From the NCBI GenBank assembly GCA_040218145.1, contig JAVJQK010000109.1, forward strand, positions 177,926 through 241,925: a stretch of DNA of 64,000 nt. The letters are read 5' to 3'. How positions within the stretch are numbered: position 1 is the stretch's first letter; every line of letters begins with the position of its first letter. The notes under the pieces are model-generated. The model was not told the origin of the DNA and ran no database searches. It saw only the letters and a list, made by a program, of their open reading frames with translations. The stretch comes from Sandaracinaceae bacterium. Its GTDB lineage: Bacteria > Myxococcota_A > Polyangia > Polyangiales > Sandaracinaceae. Position numbers and translations under genes: made by a program. Positions 24,688-33,203 of the stretch are shown here, piece by piece.

Positions 24688-27261
24688 GTGAAGAGTGGCC
24701 GTGCGTCAATGCGCCCGATGAAGCGCCCCGCATCACGCTGCCTGGATGCACGCGCACGCCAACCGGGCGCCACGGCGCGACGCACGTGGCTGCTGGGGCT
24801 CGCGACGCTCGCCGTGTGCGCCCTCGCCGCGCCCGCGCAGGCGCAGCAGCGGGCCGAGACCGATCCCACCCCGCCGTCGGAGCCGCTCCAGGCGGTCGAG
24901 CGCCTCGCCGAGCCGGAGCCGGAGCTCGAGCCGATCCCGACGCCGCAGATCGGCCGGCGCATCGAGGAGACCTTCAGGGAGCTCCAAGACGTGGCCCCGC
25001 GGCTGCGGCGGCAGCGCGAGATCAAGGTGATCCGCGACGCCCTCCCCCGCTTCACCCGCGAGGTGGACCTGATGCGCGCCCTGCCCGCGCTCGAGCGCCT
25101 GCACGGGCTGTCGCCGCGGGCGCTGCTCGACCTCGAGCAGGAGTGGGAGCGCATCAAGATGCGCCTCTCGACCTGGCAGTCGGAGCTCGAGGCCCGCGTC
25201 ACCTCGCTCGCCGAGGAGCGTCACCACGTCGGCCGCGCCAAGCGGATCTGGCGGCTGAGCCTGGAGGCCGAGCGCCCCGAGCCGCTGCCTCCCTCGCAGC
25301 TCCAGCGGATCCAGCGACTGCAGGGCGAGATCCGTCGGGTGAACCGTCGGCTCGAGCGCCGCATCGACGAGGTGCTGGAGCTGCAAGGGCAGCTGTCGGA
25401 CGAGGGGCTCCGCATCGCGGCGATGCTCGCGCGCATCCAGTCGGCCCGGCAGCAGGCGCGCGACGAGCGCGTGCAGCGCGATCACCGGGCCCTCTGGGAG
25501 GGCGGCGCGTGGCTCCCGGGCGCGCGCCCCGAGGCGATCCCGACGCAGGTCGCGGAGGAGCACGCGGCGACGCTGAGCACGTTCCTCCGGAGAGAGCGCG
25601 TGGCGCTCGCGTTCCAGGGCGCGTGTTTCCTGGCGTTCGCGCTGCCGCTCTTCTGGCTGCGCCGACGCTACGGCGAGCCCGCGCCGCGAGAGCACGTCGC
25701 GCCGCTCCGGGCCCTGCGCGCGCGCCCCCTCGCGAGCGCGAGCCTGATGACGCTCGTCGCGACGCCGGTCTTTCACGCCTACGAGCCCTCGGTGGTGCGC
25801 GCGCTGGTCCTCCTGCTCTTCGTGCCCGCGATCGTGCGGCTCGCGCCCTACCTGCTGCCCGCGCCGCGCCGCCCGCAGCTCGGGCTGATCGCGCTCGCGG
25901 CCGTGAGCACCGTGGTCGCGGTGGGCTACGCGCCGCCCGTGCTGCGCCGCGCGCTCTTGCTGCTGCTGCCCTTCGGCGGCATCGCGCTCGCGTTCCTGCT
26001 GCACCGCGGCATCGCCAAGAGCCCGCGGCTGGCCGGCGCCCGCCGCCTCACTTCGTGGATCCTGCGGCTCGCCGCGCTGCCGCTCCTCTTCGCCAGCTGG
26101 TACGGCGCGGCCGGCTACGTCGAGCGCGCGGCGGTGTGGATCGACGGGACGTTCACGCTCATCGAGACGATCATCGTGGCGATGATGGCCGTCGACCTCG
26201 CGTCCGGCATGATGCGCATGGCCGCGCGGCACCGCTGGGCGCGGGCGCTCTTCACGTTCCGCAAGCGTCGGCTCGCCGCCACCCGCACCCTGGCCCGGCT
26301 CTTCCGGTGGATCGGGCTCGGCGGCGTGCTCTACGCGGCCCTCGTCGGCTTCGACGTGCTCGACCCGCTCCTCGAGGGCAGCCGGCTGGTGCTGCGCAAG
26401 AGCTACGCGTTCGGCTCGATCGAGCTGTCGGTGGGCGAGGTCATCGCCTTCGTCGCCGTCATCGCGGGCACCTTCGTGGTCGTCCGGCTCGTGCACTTCC
26501 TCTTGTCCCAGGAGGTGCTCCCGCGCTTCGACCTCGGCCAGGGCACGGAGGCGGCGATCTCTCTGACCGTCAGCTACCTGCTCGTCGCGCTCGGCGTGGT
26601 GCTCGCGTTCGGCAACGCGGGAGTCAACCCGGAGCAGCTGGCGCTGCTCGGCGGCGCGCTCGGCGTCGGCATCGGCTTCGGCCTCCAGAACGTGGTGAGC
26701 AACTTCGTCTCGGGCCTGATCCTCGTCGCCGAGCGCCCGATCAAGGTCGGCGACGTGATCGAGATGGAGGACCTCGTCGGCACCGTGCAGCGCATCGGCA
26801 TCCGCTCGAGCACGGTCCGCTCGCTGACCGGCGCGGAGGTGATCGTGCCGAACGCCGACCTCATCAGCGGCAACCTCGTCAACTGGACGCTCAGCGACGC
26901 GCGCCGCCGCATCGACGTGAAGGTGGGCACCGGGTACGACCACGATCCGGCGGAGGTGAAGCAGATCCTCGAGGGGGCCGTCCGGGGCCAGCGCGGGGTG
27001 CTGCACGATCCCAAGCCCGAGGTGCTCTGCACCGGCTTCGGCGACAGCAGCGTCGACTTCGAGGTGCGGGTCTGGACCTCGAGCTACTCCGAGGGCGTGC
27101 GCGTCTACTCGGCGCTCGCGCAGCGCATCTACGCCGTGCTGGCCGAGGAGGGGATCGAGATCCCGTTCCCGCAACGCGACCTGCACGTGAAGAGCATCGA
27201 GGCCGCGCTCCCTCAGAGCTCCGGATCGGGCGACTCGGTCACCGCGGACGAGAGCGCGTAG
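24688..27261 (+). CDS. Large MscS-family mechanosensitive channel (MscK/KefA-like)
   Basis: 857 residues from GTG (in-frame ATGs at 24709 and 24718 are alternatives). A signal-like segment (WLLGLATLAVCALAAPAQAQ) leads to a periplasmic coiled-coil domain (about 80-290), then about ten transmembrane helices. The MscS core is at about 640-740: the pore helix NAGVNPEQLALLGGALGVG, the Gln/Ser-Gly segment GFGLQNVVSNFVSGLIL, and the beta-domain RPIKVGDVIEMEDLVGTVQRIG ... IVPNADLISGNLVNWT. It should release solutes upon hypo-osmotic shock. The length resembles MscM/MscK proteins. The 3' end overlaps the convergent next gene by 49 bases. Confidence 0.93.
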   Translation: MKSGRASMRPMKRPASRCLDARARQPGATARRTWLLGLATLAVCALAAPAQAQQRAETDPTPPSEPLQAVERLAEPEPELEPIPTPQIGRRIEETFRELQDVAPRLRRQREIKVIRDALPRFTREVDLMRALPALERLHGLSPRALLDLEQEWERIKMRLSTWQSELEARVTSLAEERHHVGRAKRIWRLSLEAERPEPLPPSQLQRIQRLQGEIRRVNRRLERRIDEVLELQGQLSDEGLRIAAMLARIQSARQQARDERVQRDHRALWEGGAWLPGARPEAIPTQVAEEHAATLSTFLRRERVALAFQGACFLAFALPLFWLRRRYGEPAPREHVAPLRALRARPLASASLMTLVATPVFHAYEPSVVRALVLLLFVPAIVRLAPYLLPAPRRPQLGLIALAAVSTVVAVGYAPPVLRRALLLLLPFGGIALAFLLHRGIAKSPRLAGARRLTSWILRLAALPLLFASWYGAAGYVERAAVWIDGTFTLIETIIVAMMAVDLASGMMRMAARHRWARALFTFRKRRLAATRTLARLFRWIGLGGVLYAALVGFDVLDPLLEGSRLVLRKSYAFGSIELSVGEVIAFVAVIAGTFVVVRLVHFLLSQEVLPRFDLGQGTEAAISLTVSYLLVALGVVLAFGNAGVNPEQLALLGGALGVGIGFGLQNVVSNFVSGLILVAERPIKVGDVIEMEDLVGTVQRIGIRSSTVRSLTGAEVIVPNADLISGNLVNWTLSDARRRIDVKVGTGYDHDPAEVKQILEGAVRGQRGVLHDPKPEVLCTGFGDSSVDFEVRVWTSSYSEGVRVYSALAQRIYAVLAEEGIEIPFPQRDLHVKSIEAALPQSSGSGDSVTADESA

Positions 27262-27710
27262 AGCGTCGCGCGCCGGCCCCCGATCTCGATGGTCACGCGC
27301 GTCCGGACGCCGGCGCCGGAGTGGAGGCCCGGCGCGGGGATGAGGGTGAAGAAGACGCTGAGCCGGTCGGACGCGCGCCGCGGCACGCGGGCGATCGGCG
27401 CTCGCGGTGGACGCGTCACGGGCGCGGAGCCGAGCGAGAGGTGCAGATCGACGGCCTCCCTCCAGACTCCCTCGACCTCGACCGCGACCTCGATCACGCG
27501 GAGGGCGACCGGTCGGCGGCCCGTGCGGATGACCAGCTCGACCCGACCGACGCCTTCGCACGGCGCTCGAGAGCTGGACCAGCACTCGACGTCCTGCGCC
27601 GCGACGCGCGCTCCGTTCAGCTCGACCTCGCGGCGGTCCTGCGCGGAGACGGAGCTCGCCAACCCGAGCGTCAGGACGAGAGCACAGAGCCAGCGGCAGC
27701 GCGCGCGCAC
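27213..27710 (-). CDS. Secreted hypothetical protein
   Basis: 165 residues starting with GTG and a signal peptide (LCALVLTLGLASSVSAQ). The mature part is beta-rich with two cysteines (ECWSSSRAPCEG). No family is recognised. It may bind the envelope surface as a small beta-sandwich. Its 3' end lies within the MscS gene's 3' end on the opposite strand; the signal peptide and codon pattern support it as real. Confidence 0.6.
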   Translation of the reverse strand: MRARCRWLCALVLTLGLASSVSAQDRREVELNGARVAAQDVECWSSSRAPCEGVGRVELVIRTGRRPVALRVIEVAVEVEGVWREAVDLHLSLGSAPVTRPPRAPIARVPRRASDRLSVFFTLIPAPGLHSGAGVRTRVTIEIGGRRATLYALSSAVTESPDPEL

Positions 27711-27768
27711 ACGTCATCGTACCCGCCGCAGGCCCACGCATCCACGCCAAGGTATACAGCCTCGAGTG

Positions 27769-30051
27769 GTGGCCGAGACCGAGATGTTCCTCCTCACGCG
27801 CGGGCTGCGGCAGCGCGGTGACGGGCTCGAGCTGACCTACTGGGGCTGGAGCGAGAGCGGCCCGGTGCGCGTGGTGCTCACGGGCCAGCGAGCGCGCTTC
27901 TTCGTCGAGCGGGACCTCGAGACGCGAGCCGGCGAGCGGCGGCCGAGCGCCTTCCGCACGCTGATCGGGGCGCCGGTGGACGAGGTCTCCTTCACGGATC
28001 GCAGGGCGATGCGCGCGGAGGCCGATCGGCTGCGACGGCAGGGCACCCCGGCCTGGGAGGACGACGTCAAGCCCGCCGACCGCGTGCTGATGGAGCGCTT
28101 CACCACCGCGGGCTGCAAGGTCGTCGGCGTCGCGCGACAGCGGCGCGGCTTCGTGGAGTACGTCGACCCCGAGCTGAGCCCGGCCGAGGTGACGCCGACG
28201 CTCACCGTCTCCTCGTTCGACGTCGAGTCGGAGGGGCGGGACGGGCCGCTCCTGTGCGTGGCCATCGTCACGGGAGACGAGGAGTGCGTCTTCGTCCGGG
28301 GGCGCGGGCCCGTCATGGAGGGCGTCCGCTACTTCGATGGCGAGCGCGACACCCTGCGCGCGTTCCTCGCCTACGTGGAGCAGCGTGACCCCGACGTGTT
28401 GATCGGGTGGAACGTCATCGACTTCGACGTCGACTATCTCGCGCGGCGCTGCGAGGCGAACGGGCTGCGCTTCACGCTCGGCCGCGACCGGAGCCGCGCG
28501 CGGGTGATCCGCGGCGGGCAAGCGAACGCGCCAGCCGTGGCCATGGTCTCCGGGCGCGTCGTGCTGGACGGCATCGCGACCATGCGGGCGGCGACCTGGA
28601 GCTTCGAGCGATGGAGCCTCGAGCACGTCGGGCACGCGCTGCTCGGGCGCGGCAAGTCGATCGCCAAGGTCGAGGACAAGCTCCAGGAGATCCTCCGCAT
28701 GTACCGCGAGGATCTGCCCGCGCTCATCGGCTACAACCTCGAGGACTGTCGCCTCGTGCGCGACATCTTCGCGGCGGCGCACGTCCTGGACTTCGCGATC
28801 GAGCGACAGCGCCTGACCGGGCTGACGATGGACCGGCGCGCGGGGGCCGTGGCCGCGTTCGACTATCTCTACCTGCCGCGCTTGCACGCGAAGGGCCGCG
28901 TCGCGCCGTCGAAGGGATCCCACCGCGAGGCGGTCGCGAGCCCGGGCGGTCACGTGATGGACTCCGTGCCGGGGCTCTACGAGAACGTGCTCGTGCTCGA
29001 CTTCAAGAGCCTGTACCCGAGCCTCATCCGGACGTTCCTCGTCGACCCGCTGGGGCTCGCGACGCAGGAGGGACCGCAGGTCGAGGGCTTCGCGGGGGCG
29101 CGGTTCTCGCGCACCGAGCACATCCTGCCCGGGCTGATCGAGACCCTCTGGGCGGCGCGGGACGAGGCCAAGCGCAAGGAGGACGCCGCCTTGTCACGCG
29201 CGATCAAGATCCAGATGAACTCGTTCTACGGGGTGCTCGGTACGCCGGCCTGCCGCTTCTACGACCCCCGGCTGGCCACGTCGATCACGCGCCGGGGCCA
29301 CGAGGTGCTCCGGGGCAGCCGCGCGCTGCTCGAGGAGCGCGGCCATCAGGTGATCTACGGCGACACCGACTCGCTCTTCGTGTGGCTCGGGCCGGGGCTC
29401 GATCTGGCGCAGTGCGCGCAGCGCGGAGCCGAGCTCGCGGAGCTGCTCAACGCGCACTGGCGGCGGCACGTCCGCGAGGTCCACGGGGTCGAGAGCGCGC
29501 TCGAGCTGGAGTACGAGACCCACTACGCGCGCTTCCTGATGCCGACGATGCGGGGCAGCGAGCAGGGCAGCAAGAAGCGCTACGCGGGCTGGGTCCGCGC
29601 GGCCGACGGCTCGGCCAAGCTCGTCGTGAAGGGGCTCGAGGCCGTGCGCACCGACTGGACGCCGCTCGCGCGCCGCTTCCAGCGCGAGCTGCTCCGCCGC
29701 GTCTTCACCGACCAGCCCGTCGAGGCGTGGATCGTCGAGCTGACGGGCGCGCTGCGCCGGGGCGAGCTGGACGAGGAGCTGGTCTACCGCAAGCGGATCC
29801 GCCGCGAGCTGGACGCCTACACGCGCAACGTCCCGCCCCACGTCGCGGCGGCCCGGCAGCTGGATCGCGAGGTGCGCGAGGTCGAGTACGTCATCACCAC
29901 GCGCGGCCCGCAGCCCGTCGAGCGGCAGACCGCGCCGCTGGATCATGCGCACTACCTCGAGCGTCAGCTCGCGCCGGCCGCGCAGGCCGTCCTGCCCTTC
30001 ATCGGCGTGGACTTCATGAAGCTGGGTGGGCGACAGCTCTCGCTCTTCTGA
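27769..30051 (+). CDS. polB: DNA polymerase II (family B)
   Basis: A 760-residue DNA polymerase with 3'-5' proofreading. Exonuclease motifs are SFDVESEG (Exo I), IGWNVIDFDVDYL (Exo II) and YNLEDCRLVRD (Exo III). Polymerase motifs are LDFKSLYPSLIR (A), KIQMNSFYGVLG (B) and YGDTDSLFV (C). The C-terminal QLSLF is a classic beta-clamp-binding motif. The start GTG at 27769 gives VAETEMFLLTRG, which aligns with the E. coli Pol II N-terminus (MAQAGFILTR); ATG 27784 would trim it. In E. coli Pol II is SOS-induced and helps restart replication; no LexA site is assigned here. Confidence 0.96.
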   Translation: MAETEMFLLTRGLRQRGDGLELTYWGWSESGPVRVVLTGQRARFFVERDLETRAGERRPSAFRTLIGAPVDEVSFTDRRAMRAEADRLRRQGTPAWEDDVKPADRVLMERFTTAGCKVVGVARQRRGFVEYVDPELSPAEVTPTLTVSSFDVESEGRDGPLLCVAIVTGDEECVFVRGRGPVMEGVRYFDGERDTLRAFLAYVEQRDPDVLIGWNVIDFDVDYLARRCEANGLRFTLGRDRSRARVIRGGQANAPAVAMVSGRVVLDGIATMRAATWSFERWSLEHVGHALLGRGKSIAKVEDKLQEILRMYREDLPALIGYNLEDCRLVRDIFAAAHVLDFAIERQRLTGLTMDRRAGAVAAFDYLYLPRLHAKGRVAPSKGSHREAVASPGGHVMDSVPGLYENVLVLDFKSLYPSLIRTFLVDPLGLATQEGPQVEGFAGARFSRTEHILPGLIETLWAARDEAKRKEDAALSRAIKIQMNSFYGVLGTPACRFYDPRLATSITRRGHEVLRGSRALLEERGHQVIYGDTDSLFVWLGPGLDLAQCAQRGAELAELLNAHWRRHVREVHGVESALELEYETHYARFLMPTMRGSEQGSKKRYAGWVRAADGSAKLVVKGLEAVRTDWTPLARRFQRELLRRVFTDQPVEAWIVELTGALRRGELDEELVYRKRIRRELDAYTRNVPPHVAAARQLDREVREVEYVITTRGPQPVERQTAPLDHAHYLERQLAPAAQAVLPFIGVDFMKLGGRQLSLF

Positions 30052-30072
30052 GCGCGCCGCCTCCGATCGCGC

Positions 30073-31050
30073 TCAGCCGCGGGTCGAGCGGGCCTGCGCT
30101 GGCGTCCGGCCGGTCCACGCGCGGAAGGCGCGCTCGAAGCCGCTGCGGTGCGCGTACCCGAGCCGGGCCGCGATCTCGTCGATGCTCAGCGTCGCCTCCC
30201 GGAGCCAGCGCTCCGCGTGCTCTCGCAGCACGCCGGCGCGCACCGCGCTGAACGAGGTCCCGGCGGCGCCGAAGGCGCGCTGGAGGCTGCGCCCGCTGGT
30301 GCCGACGCGCGCGGCGACCTCGACGAGGGTGGGCTCCCGGCCCTCCTGGAGCAGCGCGGACAGCGCGGCCTCGGCGTCCCGCACGACCGGCGCGGGGGCC
30401 GCGTCGCCGACGAGCTGCTCGGCGTGCGTCAGCACGAGGCGCGCGAGCACGGGATCGGAGCCGCGCATCGGCAGCGAGAGCGACTCGGGCGCGAGCTCGA
30501 TCGCGTTCTCGGCGGCGCCGAAGGTAGGGCTGACCCCGTAGACGCGGCGGTAGGGTCTGACGTCGTCCGGCCTCGGGAGCTGGTGGGAGACCGCGCGCAC
30601 CCGCACCTCTCCGGCCGCGCAGCTGCGCACGATCTTCAGGACCGAGGCGAAGATCGCGTCCACGCCGTGCCGCAGGGTCGGGCCCTCCGGACGTGGGCTG
30701 ACGTAGACCAGCCGATCCCCGTCGAGCGTCAGTCGGCCTCCTTCGACCGCCATCGCGAAGATGCGGCAGAGCGCGGCCAGCCCTCCGCGCACGTCCGAGG
30801 CGTGGGCAACCACGGGTCCGAACATCCCGACCTGATCGAGCTCGATGGCGGCGCCGGCGTGAAGGCCGACGCACGCGTCCCCGGTGAGCGACTCCGCCGC
30901 GCGCCAGAGCGCCATGCCGTCGTCATACTGCACCATGCCCGACGTGCGCAGCGTGGCGACGGGCACCCCCGCCGCCGTCGCGAGCTCCTCGATCGCGAGC
31001 CCCCGGTGCTCGAGCACCCGCACGAAGATGGTGAGGCTTCTGGCGCCCAT
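30073..31050 (-). CDS. AraC-family transcriptional regulator
   Basis: 325 residues. The N-terminal 190 residues match the 'arabinose-binding-like' (PF12625) type found in ArgR/OruR/VirS regulators (RGLAIEELATAAGVP, GLHAGAAIELDQVGMFGPVV). The C-terminal 100 residues form the double HTH (TLVEVAARVGTSGRSLQRAFGAAGTSF ... LSIDEIAARLGYAHRSGFERAFRAWTGRTPAQAR). The start at 31050 gives the usual family N-terminus. It is divergent from the triple-DsbA gene (109-base gap) and may regulate it; the ligand is unknown. Confidence 0.92.
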   Translation of the reverse strand: MGARSLTIFVRVLEHRGLAIEELATAAGVPVATLRTSGMVQYDDGMALWRAAESLTGDACVGLHAGAAIELDQVGMFGPVVAHASDVRGGLAALCRIFAMAVEGGRLTLDGDRLVYVSPRPEGPTLRHGVDAIFASVLKIVRSCAAGEVRVRAVSHQLPRPDDVRPYRRVYGVSPTFGAAENAIELAPESLSLPMRGSDPVLARLVLTHAEQLVGDAAPAPVVRDAEAALSALLQEGREPTLVEVAARVGTSGRSLQRAFGAAGTSFSAVRAGVLREHAERWLREATLSIDEIAARLGYAHRSGFERAFRAWTGRTPAQARSTRG

Positions 31051-31159
31051 GACCAGGGATGGTGGAGAACGAAGGCCCCATGCGCAACGTCGTCGCGTGG
31101 TGAACGTGGATCGGCCGGTCGTCTCGCGCCGACGCGCCGCGTTTGGCAGAGTCGGGCCC

Positions 31160-33199
31160 ATGAGATCCTGCATCTGCCTCGCCGCCCTCCTGCTCGCGTC
31201 CTGTGGAGGCGCCGCCGTCGACGAAGCCGCCCTGCGCGACGAGATCCGCGAGGAGGTGCGGGCCGAGATGGCGCGCGAGGCGCGGCGCAACCGGCCCCGC
31301 GCCGAGGTCGACGCCGAGGTCGACGTCGCGCTCCCCGACACACCGCGCTTCCTGATCGACGCCGCGGGCGCGCCGGCGCGCGGCGCCGCCGATCCGCGCG
31401 TCACCATCGTCACCTTCAGCGACTTCCAGTGCCCCTTCTGCGGGCGGGTGCAAGCGACGCTGCGGCGGTTGCTCGAGGCGTACCCCGACGACGTTCGCCT
31501 GGTCTTCCGGAACAACCCGCTGCCGTTTCACCAGGACGCGATGCCGGCCGCGGAGGCCGCGCAGGAGGCCCACTCCCAGGGCGGCCCGGAGATGTTCTGG
31601 CGCCTCCACGATCTCCTCTTCGCCAACCAGCACGCGCTCGAGCGCGCGGACCTGGAGCGCTACGCGGCGCAGATCGGGATGGACGTGACACGGCTGACGC
31701 AGGCCCTCGACCGACACACCCACCAAGCGCGGATCGTGGCCGACCAGACGGAGGCCGGGGCGCGGGGCGCGCGCGGCACGCCGGCGTTCTTCATCAACGG
31801 CGTGCAGCTGATGGGCGCGCAGCCCTTCGAGCGCTTCGACGAGATCGTGCAGCGCGAGCTGGCCGTGGCGCGTCGGCTCGAGGCGGCCGGCGTGGCGCGC
31901 GGCCAGATCTACGCCTACCTGATGCGCGACGCGCTCGACGCGCCGCCCCACCGCCCGGCCGCTCCGACGCCTCCTCCGCGCGCGCGCCGGCAGCCCGACC
32001 CGGACGCGATCTATCGCGTGCCCGTGTCCGGCCAGCCGCAGCTCGGACCGGACGACGCGCTCGTCACGATCGTCGAGTACGCGGACTTCCAGTGCCCCTT
32101 CTGCGTGCGGGTCCAGCCCACCCTGGAGCAGCTCCGGCAGCGCTACGGCAACGACCTCCGGATCGTCTACCGTCACAACCCGCTGTCATTCCATGAGAAC
32201 GCCATGCCGGCCGCGGAGGCCGCGGCGGAGGTCCACGCGCAGGCGGGGTCGGCGGCGTTCTTTCGCTACGCCGCGCTGCTCTTCGAGAACGCGCGGGCGC
32301 TGACACGCGACAACCTCCTCGCCTGGGCCAGCCAGGTGGGTGTGAGCGCCGCCGACGTCGATCGCGCGCTCTCGGACGGGCGACATCGCGCGGCCATCCT
32401 GGAGGACCAGCGCCTCGCCCAGAGCCTGGGCGCGAGCGGCACGCCGACCTTCTTCATCAACGGTCGCAACCTTCGTGGCGCCCAGCCCTATGACGTGTTC
32501 GAGCGAGCCGTGGACGCGGCGCTGGCCGACGCGCGGCGTCGCGTCGCGGAGGGCACGCCCCGCGGGCAGCTCTACGCAAGCATCGTGGAGCACGGCTCCA
32601 CCTCGCCGCAGTACATGGCGGGGACGGGCGGCGCGGAGCTGGCGCCCCCCGACGCCGACCAGGTCTACGCGATCCCGGTCCGCGACGGCGCCCCGTCCCG
32701 CGGACCGCGCACCGCGCCCGTCACCGTGCAGCTCTTCAGCGACTTCCAGTGCCCGTTCTGCGCGCGCGTCCGACCGGTGATCGATCAGATCGTGCAGCGC
32801 TACGGCAACCAGGTCCGCGTCGTGTGGCGCGACTATCCCCTGCCCTTTCATCAGAACGCGATGCCCGCCGCGCGCGCCGCCCGCGAGGTCCATCGGCAGG
32901 GCGGAGACCAGGCCTTCTGGGCGTTTCACGACTTGCTGTTCGACAACCAGCGCAACCTCGAGACCGACGAGATCGTGCGGCTCGCGGGCACCGTGCCGGG
33001 CGTGAACGCGCGCCGCGTGCGGCGGGTCCTGGAGTCGGACCGCTTCGAGGCCGAGGTGCGCGCGGACACGCAGGCGGTCGCGGACGCCGGCGTCCGGATC
33101 GGGACGCCGAGCCTGTTCATCAACGGCCGGCTCATCCAGGGCGCGCAGCCGTTCGCCGCGTTCGAGGCGGCGATCGACCGCGCGCTGGCCAACCCCTGA
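31160..33199 (+). CDS. Lipoprotein with three tandem DsbA-like thioredoxin domains
   Basis: 679 residues with lipobox LLASC (Cys15) and a short charged coiled coil. Three consecutive thioredoxin-fold domains of the DsbA/'thioredoxin_4' type each carry FQCPFC: Cys91/94, Cys312/315 and Cys531/534. Each is followed by a PxxFHxxAMPAAxAA helix and the cis-Pro loop (GTPAFFINGVQ, GTPTFFINGRN, GTPSLFINGRL). All three sites are intact, so each could exchange disulfides in the envelope. Single-domain versions are common; three copies in one chain are unusual. Probable partners are the many Cys-rich surface proteins. Confidence 0.92.
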   Translation: MRSCICLAALLLASCGGAAVDEAALRDEIREEVRAEMAREARRNRPRAEVDAEVDVALPDTPRFLIDAAGAPARGAADPRVTIVTFSDFQCPFCGRVQATLRRLLEAYPDDVRLVFRNNPLPFHQDAMPAAEAAQEAHSQGGPEMFWRLHDLLFANQHALERADLERYAAQIGMDVTRLTQALDRHTHQARIVADQTEAGARGARGTPAFFINGVQLMGAQPFERFDEIVQRELAVARRLEAAGVARGQIYAYLMRDALDAPPHRPAAPTPPPRARRQPDPDAIYRVPVSGQPQLGPDDALVTIVEYADFQCPFCVRVQPTLEQLRQRYGNDLRIVYRHNPLSFHENAMPAAEAAAEVHAQAGSAAFFRYAALLFENARALTRDNLLAWASQVGVSAADVDRALSDGRHRAAILEDQRLAQSLGASGTPTFFINGRNLRGAQPYDVFERAVDAALADARRRVAEGTPRGQLYASIVEHGSTSPQYMAGTGGAELAPPDADQVYAIPVRDGAPSRGPRTAPVTVQLFSDFQCPFCARVRPVIDQIVQRYGNQVRVVWRDYPLPFHQNAMPAARAAREVHRQGGDQAFWAFHDLLFDNQRNLETDEIVRLAGTVPGVNARRVRRVLESDRFEAEVRADTQAVADAGVRIGTPSLFINGRLIQGAQPFAAFEAAIDRALANP

Positions 33200-33203
33200 C
33201 GCG

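Noticed and set aside
24733..29121. A 1462-codon open frame on the minus strand
   Set aside because: It is antisense to the MscS and Pol II genes, both with intact motifs, and has the Arg/Asp/Val-rich composition of a shadow frame.
30884..31160. Longer start for the triple-DsbA protein
   Set aside because: The upstream portion overlaps the divergent AraC gene and would bury the lipobox.
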